A DNA stretch of 64,000 nt from Sphingomonadales bacterium (GTDB lineage: Bacteria > Pseudomonadota > Alphaproteobacteria > Sphingomonadales > Sphingomonadaceae). The stretch spans positions 62,001-126,000 of the forward strand of contig JAACPW010000004.1 of assembly GCA_009995225.1 (NCBI GenBank), read 5' to 3'. Shown here in pieces: positions 55,337 to 64,000 of this stretch. Each line of letters opens with the position of its first letter. Within the stretch, counting starts at the first letter, position 1. A program made the translations under genes and the position numbers. Below the pieces are notes generated by a model. It worked only from the letters and a program-made list of their open reading frames with translations. It searched no databases and was not told the origin of the DNA.

Positions 55337-55999
55337 ATGCCCGCGGACATCCCTGATATGGAAGCGCTCGCGCGATTTGGCGCGCACGTACGCAAGCGAC
55401 TGGCAGGCAATGCCGCAGTCTACCGGGTGCCCTCCGATGCGGTCGAAATTTTCGCGATCGGCGATTTCCTCAGCGGGGATGAATGCGCCCGGCTGTGCGC
55501 AATGATCGACGAGATTGCCCGGCCATCGGCGTTGCACGAAGTTGATTATGAAAGCGGATTTCGTACGTCCTATTCAGGCGACCTCGATCCGCATGATGCG
55601 TTTGTGGCGGGTATCTCGGGCCGTATTGATGATGTGCTGGGCGTGGAACCGGCATTCGGAGAGGCGGTGCAGGGCCAGCGATACCTCCCAGGCCAGCAGT
55701 TCAAGCCGCATAATGACTGGTTCTATACCTCTGAAGGCTACTGGCCGCAGGAACAAGCGCGTGGCGGGCAGCGCAGTTGGACCGCGATGGCCTATCTCAG
55801 CACAGTCGACGCAGGCGGTATGACAGACTTCACAACGCTCGGCATCCAGATCGAACCCAAGCCGGGCGTCCTGCTTCTGTGGAACAATGCCCTGCCCGAT
55901 GGGCGCCCGAACGAGGCGACCCTTCACGCAGGGATGCCGGTGGAGCAAGGCGCGAAATACGTCATCACCAAGTGGTATCGCACCCGGCAGTGGACGTAA
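55337..55999 (+). CDS. 2-oxoglutarate/Fe(II) oxygenase, prolyl-4-hydroxylase type
   Basis: 220 aa. The double-stranded beta-helix metal site is QQFKPHNDWFYT (His and Asp) and ATLHAGMPVEQGAKYVITKWYR (distal His and 2OG-binding Lys). GVLLLWNNALPDGR lies between. The family hydroxylates proteins or small molecules. Isolated gene, convergent with lysK. Confidence 0.85.
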   Translation: MPADIPDMEALARFGAHVRKRLAGNAAVYRVPSDAVEIFAIGDFLSGDECARLCAMIDEIARPSALHEVDYESGFRTSYSGDLDPHDAFVAGISGRIDDVLGVEPAFGEAVQGQRYLPGQQFKPHNDWFYTSEGYWPQEQARGGQRSWTAMAYLSTVDAGGMTDFTTLGIQIEPKPGVLLLWNNALPDGRPNEATLHAGMPVEQGAKYVITKWYRTRQWT

Positions 56000-56009
56000 G
56001 GCCGTCGGC

Positions 56010-57626
56010 TCAAGCCTTGGCCAGCGCCTCGGCAATCAACTGACGGGTCGGCGCGATGCCGTAGAGCGCGATGAAGCTGCCCATGCGCGGGCCTTGCTCG
56101 CTGCCCAGCAGGGTTTCGTAGAGCGCCTTGAACCAGTCTCGCAGGCTCTCGAACCCGAAGCCTTCGACCTTGCCGATTTCATAAACGATGGTCTGCAGGT
56201 CTTCTGCGCTGGTGGCCGGATCAGCGTCCGCCAGCGCCGCATCGAGCGCCTGCAAGGCCGCCACTTCGCCGGCAACGGGTGCGCGCTTGGTCAGCGTCGG
56301 TGCGACAAAATCGCGATTATAGGCGAGCGCCTTGTCTACCAGCGTATCGAGCGCCGGGTGCGCAGCAGGATTAGCCCCTTCGACATAATTGCCGAGGTAG
56401 GACCACACCGCTTCCCGCGTTGCGCCCGCGCCCAGCACGCCCACAAGATTGAGCAGCAGGCTGAACGGCACCGGCAAGGTATCGCCCGCCCCCGGAGCCT
56501 CGGCACCTTCAAGTCGGGCATTGGCGCGCAGCAGGTGCCACACCGGGTTGCCGAGCTGCTTGTCGATTTCCTGCCCCGGCAATGCCGTGCGGAACTGCCA
56601 GTAATCGTCCACCGCCTTGGGGATGACGCCGCCGTGCAGTTGCTTGGCACTGCGCGGGTTGGCGAAGATGTAATAGCCAAGGCTCTCCTCGCTGCCATAT
56701 TGCAGCCAGTCCTCGATCGAGAGGCCATTGCCCTTGGACTTGGAGATCTTCTCGCCCTTGCCATCAAGAAACAGCTCGTAGATCAGGCCTTCGGGCTTGT
56801 GGCCGCCCAGCACGCGGGCGATCTTGCCCGACTGGATGCCGCTATCGGTCAAATCCTTGCCGTACATCTCGTAATCGACACCCAGCGCCACCCAGCGCAT
56901 CGCCCAGTCGACCTTCCACTGGCACTTGGCCAAGCCGCCCAATGCCGATTGTTCGACGGTGCTGCCGTCTTCGTCGGTAAAGCGGATGATGCCTGCGGCC
57001 GCATCCACCACCTCGATCGGCACCTGAAGCACCGCGCCGGTCGTGGGCGAAACGGGCATGACGGGGGAATAGGTCTGGCGGCGTTCCTCACCCAGCGTCG
57101 GCAGCATGATGTCGAGAATCGCCTGAAAATTCGCCAGCACGCCCTTCAGCGCCGTGTCGAACTTGCCGCCGTTGTAACATTCCGACGAACTGACGAATTC
57201 ATACTCGAACCCGAAACGATCCAGAAAGTCGCGCAGCATCGCATTGTTGTGCGCCGCGAAGCTTTCGAACTTTTCGAACGGATCGGGGATGCGCGACAGG
57301 GGCTTGCCGAGATGCTGGCCCAGCATTTCGCGGTTCGGGACGTTGTCCGGCACCTTGCGCAGGCCGTCCATATCGTCCGAAAATGCGACCAGCCGCGTGG
57401 GCGCACCGCCGGTCAGCGCCTCGTAGGCACGGCGCACCAGCGTGGTGCGCAACACCTCCTGAAACGTGCCGATATGCGGCAGGCCTGATGGGCCATAGCC
57501 CGTTTCGAACAACACACCGCCGGGCTTGCCTTCAGGCAGCCGCTTGGCGAGGCGCTGGGCCTCCTGAAACGGCCAGGCCTTTGAGGTTTGTGCAGCGGCG
57601 ATGAGAGCGTCAGGAGTGATGGTCAT
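56010..57626 (-). CDS. lysK: Class I lysyl-tRNA synthetase LysK
   Basis: 538 aa from ATG at 57626; the frame stays open to 58394 but that extension is spurious. Class I motifs: GLPHIGTFQ (HIGH box) and KISKSKGNG (KMSKS box). Charges tRNA-Lys; the class I form is typical for alphaproteobacteria and archaea in place of LysS. Divergent from the helicase gene. Confidence 0.95.
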   Translation of the reverse strand: MTITPDALIAAAQTSKAWPFQEAQRLAKRLPEGKPGGVLFETGYGPSGLPHIGTFQEVLRTTLVRRAYEALTGGAPTRLVAFSDDMDGLRKVPDNVPNREMLGQHLGKPLSRIPDPFEKFESFAAHNNAMLRDFLDRFGFEYEFVSSSECYNGGKFDTALKGVLANFQAILDIMLPTLGEERRQTYSPVMPVSPTTGAVLQVPIEVVDAAAGIIRFTDEDGSTVEQSALGGLAKCQWKVDWAMRWVALGVDYEMYGKDLTDSGIQSGKIARVLGGHKPEGLIYELFLDGKGEKISKSKGNGLSIEDWLQYGSEESLGYYIFANPRSAKQLHGGVIPKAVDDYWQFRTALPGQEIDKQLGNPVWHLLRANARLEGAEAPGAGDTLPVPFSLLLNLVGVLGAGATREAVWSYLGNYVEGANPAAHPALDTLVDKALAYNRDFVAPTLTKRAPVAGEVAALQALDAALADADPATSAEDLQTIVYEIGKVEGFGFESLRDWFKALYETLLGSEQGPRMGSFIALYGIAPTRQLIAEALAKA

Positions 57627-57707
57627 GGTCGTTGCGCTATTAGGGATGGCGGACAGGCTTGCAAGCGTGCGTTTACAAGTGCGGCGCACTCCCCCATCTA
57701 CCGACGC

Positions 57708-60458
57708 GTGACCTCCCCCACGCCTTTGCCTGACGCTCTTGCTCTCCCGGCGCTCCATGCGAGCCACGGGGGACACTGGTTGCGTGACGGATCTGGCCGC
57801 ACCACGGCGGTGTCCAAAGGCGATGCGATCATGGCCGCCGCCGATACGCCGGTGCTGATGCTCAATGCGCCGCTGGTGGCAAGCCGACTGGGCTATCCCG
57901 ATCTTTCCGGCCTCGATCTGCTGGAGGCTTTCGCCTTCATCCACCCCGCGCGTTTTTGTGTGCCCACCCCGCGCGGACTGGCCGAGGCGCTGGGCCTGCC
58001 CGTACCCGGAACTGATGCTGACGTTCCGGAAATGCTCCAGCGCGCAGGCGGGGCGTTGATTGCGACCTGCAAAGACCCCGCATGGCTCGAGCGTGAAGGC
58101 GCGTGGAGCGCGGTGCAATCGCTCGAACGCTTGCGCTGGCCATGGGCGCAGGTGCTGCGCCCCCACATCGCCAAACCCGAAAAGGCCGAACGCTGGCTGT
58201 TCGCCAAGCTGCCTGAATGGGAAGAAACCGGCGAGCGACCTGCTCCTCGACAGGTGGAACTGCCCGCCCCCGCGGTTGAGGCGCAATTGGCTCGGCTGAC
58301 CGGCGAAGGGTCCGAACAGCGCGATGGGCAGCGCGCCTATGCCAAGGATGCGGCGCGCATCTTCGCCCCGCGCCACCGCGAAGGCCGCCCGCATCTGGCG
58401 CTCGCGCAGGCGGGGACGGGCATCGGCAAAACGCTGGGCTATCTCGCCCCGGCATCGCTGTGGTCAGAGCAGAGCGGGGGGACGGTGTGGGTGTCGACCT
58501 TCACCAAGAACCTGCAACGCCAGCTGCGTGCGGAAAGCCGCAGGGCGTGGCCAGCAAAGCGCACCGACGGTTCGCCCCCTGTGGTCGTGCGCAAGGGGCG
58601 GGAGAATTATCTCTGCCTGCTCAATCTGGAAGACGCGCTGCAAGGCGGCTTTGCCGGGCGCGCGGCGATACTTGCGCAATTGGTGGCGCGCTGGGGCGCT
58701 TACACCCGCGATGGTGACATGGTGGGCGGCGACCTGCCCGGTTGGCTGGGCACGCTGTTCAGAAAGCGCGGGATCGCCGCGCTCACCGATCAGCGCGGCG
58801 AATGTATCTATGCCGGCTGCCCGCATTATCGGAAGTGCTTCATCGAACGGGCGGCACGCGATTCGGCGCAGGCCGATCTCGTCATCGCCAACCACGCGCT
58901 CGTGATGATCAACGCGGCCCGCGCCCGCGACCCGAACCAGCGCCCGACCCGCCTGATTTTCGATGAAGGCCATCATGTATTCGACGCAGCGGATTCGACC
59001 TTTGCGGCGACCCTGAGCGGTCAGGAAACGATTGAACTGCGCCGCTGGATCATTGGCCCCGAACGCGAAGCGCGCGGGCGCAGGCGGGGCCTTGCTGCGC
59101 GACTTGCCGATATTGCCAGCTATGACGAGCCCGGCGCGGAAGCCATCGCTGCGGCCTGCAAGGCGGGGCAATTGCTCCCCAGCGACGGTTGGCTCCAGCG
59201 CCTTGGCGAAAATGCGCCGTTAGGACCCGTTGAAGCCCTGCTCGCCGCCGTACGCACCGCCACCTATGCCCGCGATGAAAGCGGCGGAATCGACGCTGGC
59301 TACGGCATCGAGACCGAGGCTGCGGGCCTGCCCGGCGACGTCATCGAAGCCGCCAGCGCCGCTGCCGAGGCGCTCGCCAGCGTTCGCGTGCCGCTGATCC
59401 GGCTGGGCGGGCGGCTGGAAGCGATCTTGGCCGATCCGCCCGACTGGCTCGACGCGCAGGGCCGCGCACGGATCGAAGGCGCGCGGTTTTCACTGGCCTG
59501 GCGGATTGACCTGATCGCCGCTTGGGAGGCTCTTCTGGCGCGGCTAGGCGGACCGGCGGACCCCGATTTCGTCGATTGGCTTGCGGTTGATCGCTCTGAT
59601 GCGCGCGAATTCGATGTCGCGATCCATCGCCGCTGGCTTGACCCGATGAAGCCCTTTGCCCGTGTCGTGCTGGAATCCGCGCATGGCGTGATGCTGACCA
59701 GCGCCACTCTGACAGACCGCACCACGACCGACGACGTATGGGCGAGCGCGATCCAGCGGTCGGGCGCGGCCCATGTCGAGGTTGACCCGCTGCTGTCGGC
59801 GGCAGAAAGCCCGTTCGATTACGCGGCGCGGGCCGAGGTGCTGATCGTCACCGACATTGCCAAGGGCGATCTGCCCGCGCTGGCAGGCGCCTATGCCCGC
59901 ATCATCGAGGCCAGCGGCGGCGGCGTGCTCGGGCTGTTCACGGCGATCCGGCGGCTGCGCGCGGTGCAGGGACGGATTGCCGACCGGCTCGCGCGGGCGG
60001 GCCTGCCGGTCTATGCCCAGCACGTCGACCCGATCGACACCGGCACGCTGGTGGATATCTTCCGCGACGATCCGCGCGCCAGCCTGATCGGCACCGACGC
60101 CCTGCGTGATGGCGTGGACGTGCCAGGCCATTCGCTGCGCTGCGTGGTGCTGGAGCAGGTGCCGTGGCCCCGCCCCGATATCCTCCACAAGGCAAGGCGG
60201 CTTGCAGGCGGTGGCAGCCAGTATGACGACCGCATCATCCGGGCCAAGCTGGCACAGGCCTTCGGGCGGCTGATCCGGTCAAAGGATGATGCGGGGCATT
60301 TCATCGTGCTCTCGCCTGCCTTCCCCTCGCGCCTGCTGTCGGCCTTCCCGCCCGGCACCCCGGTGCTGCGCGTCACGCTCGATCAGGCTTTACAACGCGT
60401 CGCGGCTGGTGTTTCGCAAGGGTCTGACGTTCCCGTGCGAGGTGCCTTGCTGCCATGA
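57708..60458 (+). CDS. XPD/DinG-family iron-sulfur DNA helicase
   Basis: 916 aa from GTG at 57708; ATGs further upstream lie in the lysK promoter zone. Walker A QAGTGIGKTLGY, four Cys of the Fe-S cluster (ENYLCLLN and GECIYAGCPHYRKCF), DEGHH as the DEAH box, and RIIRAKLAQAFGRLIRSKDD as motif VI. It unwinds 5'-tailed DNA in repair. An N-terminal ~250-residue part before the Walker A (HASHGGHWLRDG...) is not recognised. Overlaps sixA by ATGA. Confidence 0.9.
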   Translation: MTSPTPLPDALALPALHASHGGHWLRDGSGRTTAVSKGDAIMAAADTPVLMLNAPLVASRLGYPDLSGLDLLEAFAFIHPARFCVPTPRGLAEALGLPVPGTDADVPEMLQRAGGALIATCKDPAWLEREGAWSAVQSLERLRWPWAQVLRPHIAKPEKAERWLFAKLPEWEETGERPAPRQVELPAPAVEAQLARLTGEGSEQRDGQRAYAKDAARIFAPRHREGRPHLALAQAGTGIGKTLGYLAPASLWSEQSGGTVWVSTFTKNLQRQLRAESRRAWPAKRTDGSPPVVVRKGRENYLCLLNLEDALQGGFAGRAAILAQLVARWGAYTRDGDMVGGDLPGWLGTLFRKRGIAALTDQRGECIYAGCPHYRKCFIERAARDSAQADLVIANHALVMINAARARDPNQRPTRLIFDEGHHVFDAADSTFAATLSGQETIELRRWIIGPEREARGRRRGLAARLADIASYDEPGAEAIAAACKAGQLLPSDGWLQRLGENAPLGPVEALLAAVRTATYARDESGGIDAGYGIETEAAGLPGDVIEAASAAAEALASVRVPLIRLGGRLEAILADPPDWLDAQGRARIEGARFSLAWRIDLIAAWEALLARLGGPADPDFVDWLAVDRSDAREFDVAIHRRWLDPMKPFARVVLESAHGVMLTSATLTDRTTTDDVWASAIQRSGAAHVEVDPLLSAAESPFDYAARAEVLIVTDIAKGDLPALAGAYARIIEASGGGVLGLFTAIRRLRAVQGRIADRLARAGLPVYAQHVDPIDTGTLVDIFRDDPRASLIGTDALRDGVDVPGHSLRCVVLEQVPWPRPDILHKARRLAGGGSQYDDRIIRAKLAQAFGRLIRSKDDAGHFIVLSPAFPSRLLSAFPPGTPVLRVTLDQALQRVAAGVSQGSDVPVRGALLP

Positions 60459-60994
60459 AGATTCTCGGCCTGTTGCGCCACGCCAAGTCCGATTGGGACG
60501 ACACCAGCCAGCGCGATTTCGACCGCGGGCTAAATGCGCGCGGGCGCAAGGGCGCGGAACTCATCGGTCAACATATCCGCAACCACGGCGTGAAGTGGGA
60601 CAGGCTGATCGCCAGCCCAGCCGAGCGCGTAAAGCTGACGCTGGAAGGCGCGCTGCCGGACGTGGAACCGATCTATGACCAGCGGCTGTATCTCGCCAGC
60701 TTCGACACCATCGTCGAGACGATCGAAGCCCATGCGGGAACCGGCGATAACGAGGCGAAGACCATCCTCATCTCCGGGCACAATCCCGGTCTTCAGGATG
60801 TGCTGCTGGAACTCGTCGCGCCCGGCAAGGAGAACGCGCTGTTCAAGGAAGCGGTCGTCAAGTTCCCGACCGCCGCCTACGCCGTGCTCGAATGCGAGAT
60901 CGAACACTGGGCCGATCTCAAGCGTTACTGCGCCGAGCTCGTCCATCTCGCCCGCCCGCGTGATCTCGATCCGGAATTGGGGCCAGAAGGCTGA
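60455..60994 (+). CDS. sixA: SixA-like phosphohistidine phosphatase
   Basis: 179 aa. Histidine phosphatase fold: LGLLRHAKSDWDD (RH motif), ASPAERVKLTLEGAL, and ILISGHNPGLQDVLLE (second His). Removes phosphate from phosphohistidine proteins. Family assignment is good, the exact target unknown. Confidence 0.85.
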   Translation: MKILGLLRHAKSDWDDTSQRDFDRGLNARGRKGAELIGQHIRNHGVKWDRLIASPAERVKLTLEGALPDVEPIYDQRLYLASFDTIVETIEAHAGTGDNEAKTILISGHNPGLQDVLLELVAPGKENALFKEAVVKFPTAAYAVLECEIEHWADLKRYCAELVHLARPRDLDPELGPEG

Positions 60995-61021
60995 CCTGAC
61001 CGCTTCGGCGAGTCTCGCGGC

Positions 61022-61651
61022 CTAGAGCAGGCCGGGCTGGCTTATCGCGCCCTTTACCCAAGGTTGATCGGTTCGATCGATCGCGAGCTGCCCCTCCCAT
61101 GCACGGCAAAGCGCCAAAGCCTCGTCCGGTGTGCCACCCGTCCATGCGGCCTGATCTTCAGGCGTTAGCAGAACCGGCATCCGGCTGTGGACGCTGGCGG
61201 CATCCGACCCTTCGGCCTCGGTCATCACCATCGCATAGCACGCGCCCCATTCATCGCTCTGCCGCCACACTGCGGCAGCAGCGAACATCGGCGCATCAGG
61301 CAGCGATAGCCACGTCCGCGTCATCTGCCCCTTGGCGCCCTCTGCCTCGGCCCATGCGGTCAAGGGAATGAGACAGCGGCGTTCCGCGAAAGCGTGGCGC
61401 CAGAAGAAGGTCGTGAGCTTGTCGGTGCGGGCATTGTTGACCGGCTTGGGTTTCAGGGGCTGGCCCTTGGCGCCCTTCAGCACCAACGGAAACCCCCATG
61501 TCATGGCCTTCACCGCGCCCCCGGCAACCACCAGACCGGGATAGCCAGGATAGACCTCCACGCCAAGATTCGCGCCCTCGGCGGCCGCAACCGCATCGAA
61601 CCACGCAGCAACCTCGCTTACGTTCTTGGTCATGCGATAAAGGTTGCACAT
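61022..61651 (-). CDS. SRAP-family abasic-site protein (HMCES/YedK-like)
   Basis: 209 aa. Met1 is followed by catalytic Cys2 (MCNLYRM), which forms the DNA-protein crosslink to abasic sites. The other conserved parts are VNNARTDKL, CLIPLTAWAEAEG and HSRMPVLL with the catalytic His. Its start abuts the ubiA stop, so they form an operon. Confidence 0.92.
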   Translation of the reverse strand: MCNLYRMTKNVSEVAAWFDAVAAAEGANLGVEVYPGYPGLVVAGGAVKAMTWGFPLVLKGAKGQPLKPKPVNNARTDKLTTFFWRHAFAERRCLIPLTAWAEAEGAKGQMTRTWLSLPDAPMFAAAAVWRQSDEWGACYAMVMTEAEGSDAASVHSRMPVLLTPEDQAAWTGGTPDEALALCRAWEGQLAIDRTDQPWVKGAISQPGLL

Positions 61652-62553
61652 CAGGCGTTCCCCACCACGAAACAGGCCACAGCCATCAGCGCGCCTGCCC
61701 AGCGGTTTGACCGGAACCGGGCGAGCGGGCTGTCAGGATCATTAGCGTCCAGCGTGGCCACCTGCCACAGCAGATGACCTGCCACGGGCACCAGCGCCAG
61801 CAGTGCCAGCGGGTCCGGACGATAGAGCCAGAACCCCAGCCCCCACAGCGCGATCGCGGCGGCGTAGAATCCCGCGATGCCCCCCTGCACCCGCGCGCCC
61901 ATCGCAAGCGCCGATGATCGGATGCCGACCATCGCGTCATCCTCGCGGTCTTGCAGGGCATAGATCGTGTCGTAGCCGATTACCCAGCAGATGCACCCGG
62001 CATAGACCGCCGCCAGCGCCAGCCAATTGTCGAACCGAAGCTGTGTCCAGCCGACCAGCAGACCCCAATTGAACACCATCCCCAGCCATGCCTGCGGCCA
62101 CCAGGTAATGCGCTTCATGAAGGGATAGGCCGCAACCAGCGCCAGACTGCCGAGCGCGACCAATTGCGCCTCAAATCGCAGTTGCAGCAACACGATCAAA
62201 CCGAGGACGCACAGCGCCAGCAGCCACGCCCACGCGATTCTCTTCGACACCCGCCCGCTCGCCACCGGACGCAGCGCCGTGCGTGCCACCTTTGCGTCAA
62301 GATCGGCATCGACGATATCGTTGTAGACGCACCCCGCCCCGCGCATCGCAATGCTGCCGAGCAGCATCCAGCCTAGCAATACCCATTGCACTCCAGCACC
62401 GGCCAGCCACACCCCGAACACGCAGGGCCAGAACAACAGCCACCAACCAATCGGCCGGTCGAACCGCGCCAGCAGAGCCAGGTCTCGCGGAAGCTGCGGC
62501 AGACGGGCGACCAGCCCGCGGTGCTCACTATCGGGGACGATGTGTTCGCTCAT
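61651..62553 (-). CDS. ubiA: 4-hydroxybenzoate polyprenyltransferase UbiA
   Basis: 300 aa from ATG at 62553; the frame stays open to 62697. Eight to nine membrane helices. Two Asp-rich Mg sites: AGCVYNDIVDADLDAKVART and GYDTIYALQDREDDAM. Adds the polyprenyl chain in ubiquinone synthesis. Divergent from rsmE. Confidence 0.93.
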   Translation of the reverse strand: MSEHIVPDSEHRGLVARLPQLPRDLALLARFDRPIGWWLLFWPCVFGVWLAGAGVQWVLLGWMLLGSIAMRGAGCVYNDIVDADLDAKVARTALRPVASGRVSKRIAWAWLLALCVLGLIVLLQLRFEAQLVALGSLALVAAYPFMKRITWWPQAWLGMVFNWGLLVGWTQLRFDNWLALAAVYAGCICWVIGYDTIYALQDREDDAMVGIRSSALAMGARVQGGIAGFYAAAIALWGLGFWLYRPDPLALLALVPVAGHLLWQVATLDANDPDSPLARFRSNRWAGALMAVACFVVGNA

Positions 62554-62592
62554 GGCTTGCTCCCTAGCGCCCGCAGCGCCTAGAGCAAAGCC

Positions 62593-63336
62593 ATGCCCGC
62601 CACTCCCGCCTGGCCTCCGAAAAGCGCGCCGCGCCTGTTTGTCAGCGAGACGCTGGCCGAGCGTGCCCTCGTCCGGATCGAAGGCAACCCGGCGCATTAC
62701 CTTGTCCGCGTCATGCGCGCTGCACCCGGGGATGCCGTGATCTTGTGCGACGATACGACCGGCGAATGGGCCGCGCGCGTCAGCGAGACAGGCAAACGCG
62801 ACGTGGTGCTGGAAGTGGTCGAAAAACTGCGGGAACGCGAAGCGGTGCCCGATCTGTGGCTCTGCCCCGCCCTTTTGAAGAAGGACCGCTTCGATCTAAT
62901 TCTGGAAAAGGCGACAGAACTGGGCGCGGCCCGTATCCAGCCGGTCCTCACCCGGCGGTGCGTTGCCGACAAGCTCAACCTTGAACGCGCCCGGTCGATC
63001 ACCACCGAAGCTGCCGAACAATGCGCACGCACCGCGCTGCCCGAACTGGGCGAGCCCATGAAGCTCGATAGTTTGCTGGCAAACTGGCCCGATGATCGCG
63101 CCCTGTTCTTTGCGGACGAGAATGGCGGCGAACCTGCGGCCAAAGCCTTCGCAGCCCATACCGGCCCCGCAGCGATCCTCACCGGCCCCGAAGGCGGCTT
63201 CGACGATGCCGAACGGGCCGCGATCCGCGCGCATCCTGCCGCCCGTGCCATAACGCTCGGTCCGCGAATCCTGCGCGGTGAAACCGCTGCCATCGCCGCG
63301 CTTGCCACATGGATGGCCACCGCCGGGGACTGGTAG
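62593..63336 (+). CDS. rsmE: 16S rRNA m3U1498 methyltransferase RsmE
   Basis: 247 aa. PUA-like N-terminus (LVRIEGNPAHYLVRVMRAAPGD), then SPOUT domain with ATELGAARIQPVLTRRCVA, GPEGGFDDAERAAIRA and ITLGPRILRGETAAIAAL, the trefoil-knot AdoMet site. Family length is normal. Confidence 0.95.
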   Translation: MPATPAWPPKSAPRLFVSETLAERALVRIEGNPAHYLVRVMRAAPGDAVILCDDTTGEWAARVSETGKRDVVLEVVEKLREREAVPDLWLCPALLKKDRFDLILEKATELGAARIQPVLTRRCVADKLNLERARSITTEAAEQCARTALPELGEPMKLDSLLANWPDDRALFFADENGGEPAAKAFAAHTGPAAILTGPEGGFDDAERAAIRAHPAARAITLGPRILRGETAAIAALATWMATAGDW

Positions 63337-63423
63337 CCGCGCATCATGCGGGCAAACGCGTTTTGCGCTTCCCACCGGCAATCGGGTTTCCTAAGGCAAC
63401 CGACCAAAGAGGGCACCCTTTCG

Positions 63424-64000
63424 ATGAGCACACGCGAAGCTTCCAATGCCGACGATCCGGTGATCGAAAGCCTCGACCAACTGGTCTTCCCGATGGTTAA
63501 AGGCGAAAAGCCCCCCGCCGACTGGCGCATCGGCACCGAGCACGAAAAACTGGTTTACAAGCGCAGCGATCACCGGGCGCCATCCTACGACGAGCCTTGC
63601 GGCATCCGCGACCTTTTGGGCGGGCTGGAGCGTTTCGGCTGGGAGCCGGTCGAAGAAGGCGGAAACGTGATTGCCCTCAAGGGCGAGGACGGCGCTGTCA
63701 GCCTCGAACCGGCAGGCCAGCTCGAGCTGTCGGGCGCGCCGCTGGAAAACCTGCACCAGACCTGCGCCGAAACCGGACGACATCTGGAACAGGTCAAGGC
63801 CGTCGGCGAAAAATGCGGGGTCGGTTATCTCGGCCTCGGAATGTGGCCCGACAAGACCCGCGCAGAACTCCCGATCATGCCCAAGGGCCGCTATGACATC
63901 ATGCTGCGGCATATGCCGCGCGTAGGCACCATGGGCCTCGACATGATGCTGCGCACCTGCACGATCCAGGTGAACCTCGATTACCAGTCCGAGGCTGACA
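63424..64000 (+). CDS. gshA: Glutamate-cysteine ligase, GCS2/plant type (5' part)
   Basis: 192 codons from ATG at 63424 to the window edge; the 3' end is missing. DWRIGTEHEKLVY is the N-terminal glutamate-binding signature and VSLEPAGQLELSGAPL is the catalytic strand pair. MGLDMMLRTCTIQVNLDY is the central substrate motif. First step of glutathione synthesis. Confidence 0.93.
   Translation, partial: MSTREASNADDPVIESLDQLVFPMVKGEKPPADWRIGTEHEKLVYKRSDHRAPSYDEPCGIRDLLGGLERFGWEPVEEGGNVIALKGEDGAVSLEPAGQLELSGAPLENLHQTCAETGRHLEQVKAVGEKCGVGYLGLGMWPDKTRAELPIMPKGRYDIMLRHMPRVGTMGLDMMLRTCTIQVNLDYQSEAD

Noticed and set aside
57627-58394. 255-residue N-terminal extension of lysK
   Set aside because: It overlaps the divergent helicase gene. 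LysK homologues start near MTITPDALI, which has an ATG at 57626.

Overview
The window is about 64 kb of high-GC DNA. Its gene content points to an alphaproteobacterium, most likely of the Sphingomonadales (Erythrobacter/Porphyrobacter/Sphingopyxis-like): class I lysyl-tRNA synthetase, an alphaproteobacterial-type chemotaxis operon with CheD, two BLUF photoreceptor genes, a GCS2-type glutamate-cysteine ligase and sphingomonad-like intergenic repeats. This assignment is inferred from gene content only. No rRNA, tRNA or CRISPR array was recognised.

Positions 1-18,000 are accessory DNA that looks like a mobilisable genomic island. It starts with the 5' part of a fused nuclease/N6-adenine methyltransferase. 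Two DEDD-type exonuclease-like genes and two small unknown genes follow, all on the minus strand. Next come a regulatory/repeat region, a KfrA-like DNA-binding protein, a putative oriT and a MOBV/Mob_Pre relaxase. The relaxase is preceded by a short, full-register homologue of its own N-terminus with complementary catalytic residues. After an IS5-type transposase relic lies a minus-strand operon: HlyD-type adaptor, C39-peptidase ABC exporter, sulfotransferase, Fic protein, a 330-residue protein with a perfect double-glycine leader and an HEVGH motif, and a small exported protein. It recalls the RaxSTAB/RaxX sulfopeptide export system, with an unusually large putative substrate and an added Fic enzyme. 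It is the best candidate here for an undescribed system. Two 51-bp repeats in direct orientation bracket the operon and the IS relic.

Positions 18,100-30,000 hold two divergent operons: a beta-barrel protein, a 7TM protein and an ATP-grasp fusion on the minus strand, and a P-loop protein, an ABC membrane domain without NBD, an alpha/beta hydrolase and a porin on the plus strand. They are followed by an ECF sigma/anti-sigma pair opposite a subtilase with an Asp/Gly repeat. Positions 29,900-32,450 hold the BLUF region: a short BLUF protein and a long BLUF plus AppA-like sensor, with an inverted-repeat array in between. Positions 32,500-36,900 hold a CPA-type antiporter and an arsenic operon (arsR-arsC-acr3-ynfA-arsH).

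Positions 37,000-49,250 are one chemotaxis locus: MCP, STAS protein, cheA, cheR, cheB, cheD, cheY, cheW, two small unknown genes, a multi-TM MCP and a globin-coupled MCP. A divergent CheB-like protein that has lost its catalytic residues lies opposite. No flagellar gene is visible. Positions 49,250-64,000 look like ordinary chromosome: M28 peptidase, EttA, a degenerate GGDEF protein, a flavin oxidoreductase, an RcnB-like protein, a 2OG oxygenase, LysK, a DinG/XPD helicase, SixA, a SRAP protein, UbiA, RsmE and the start of GshA.
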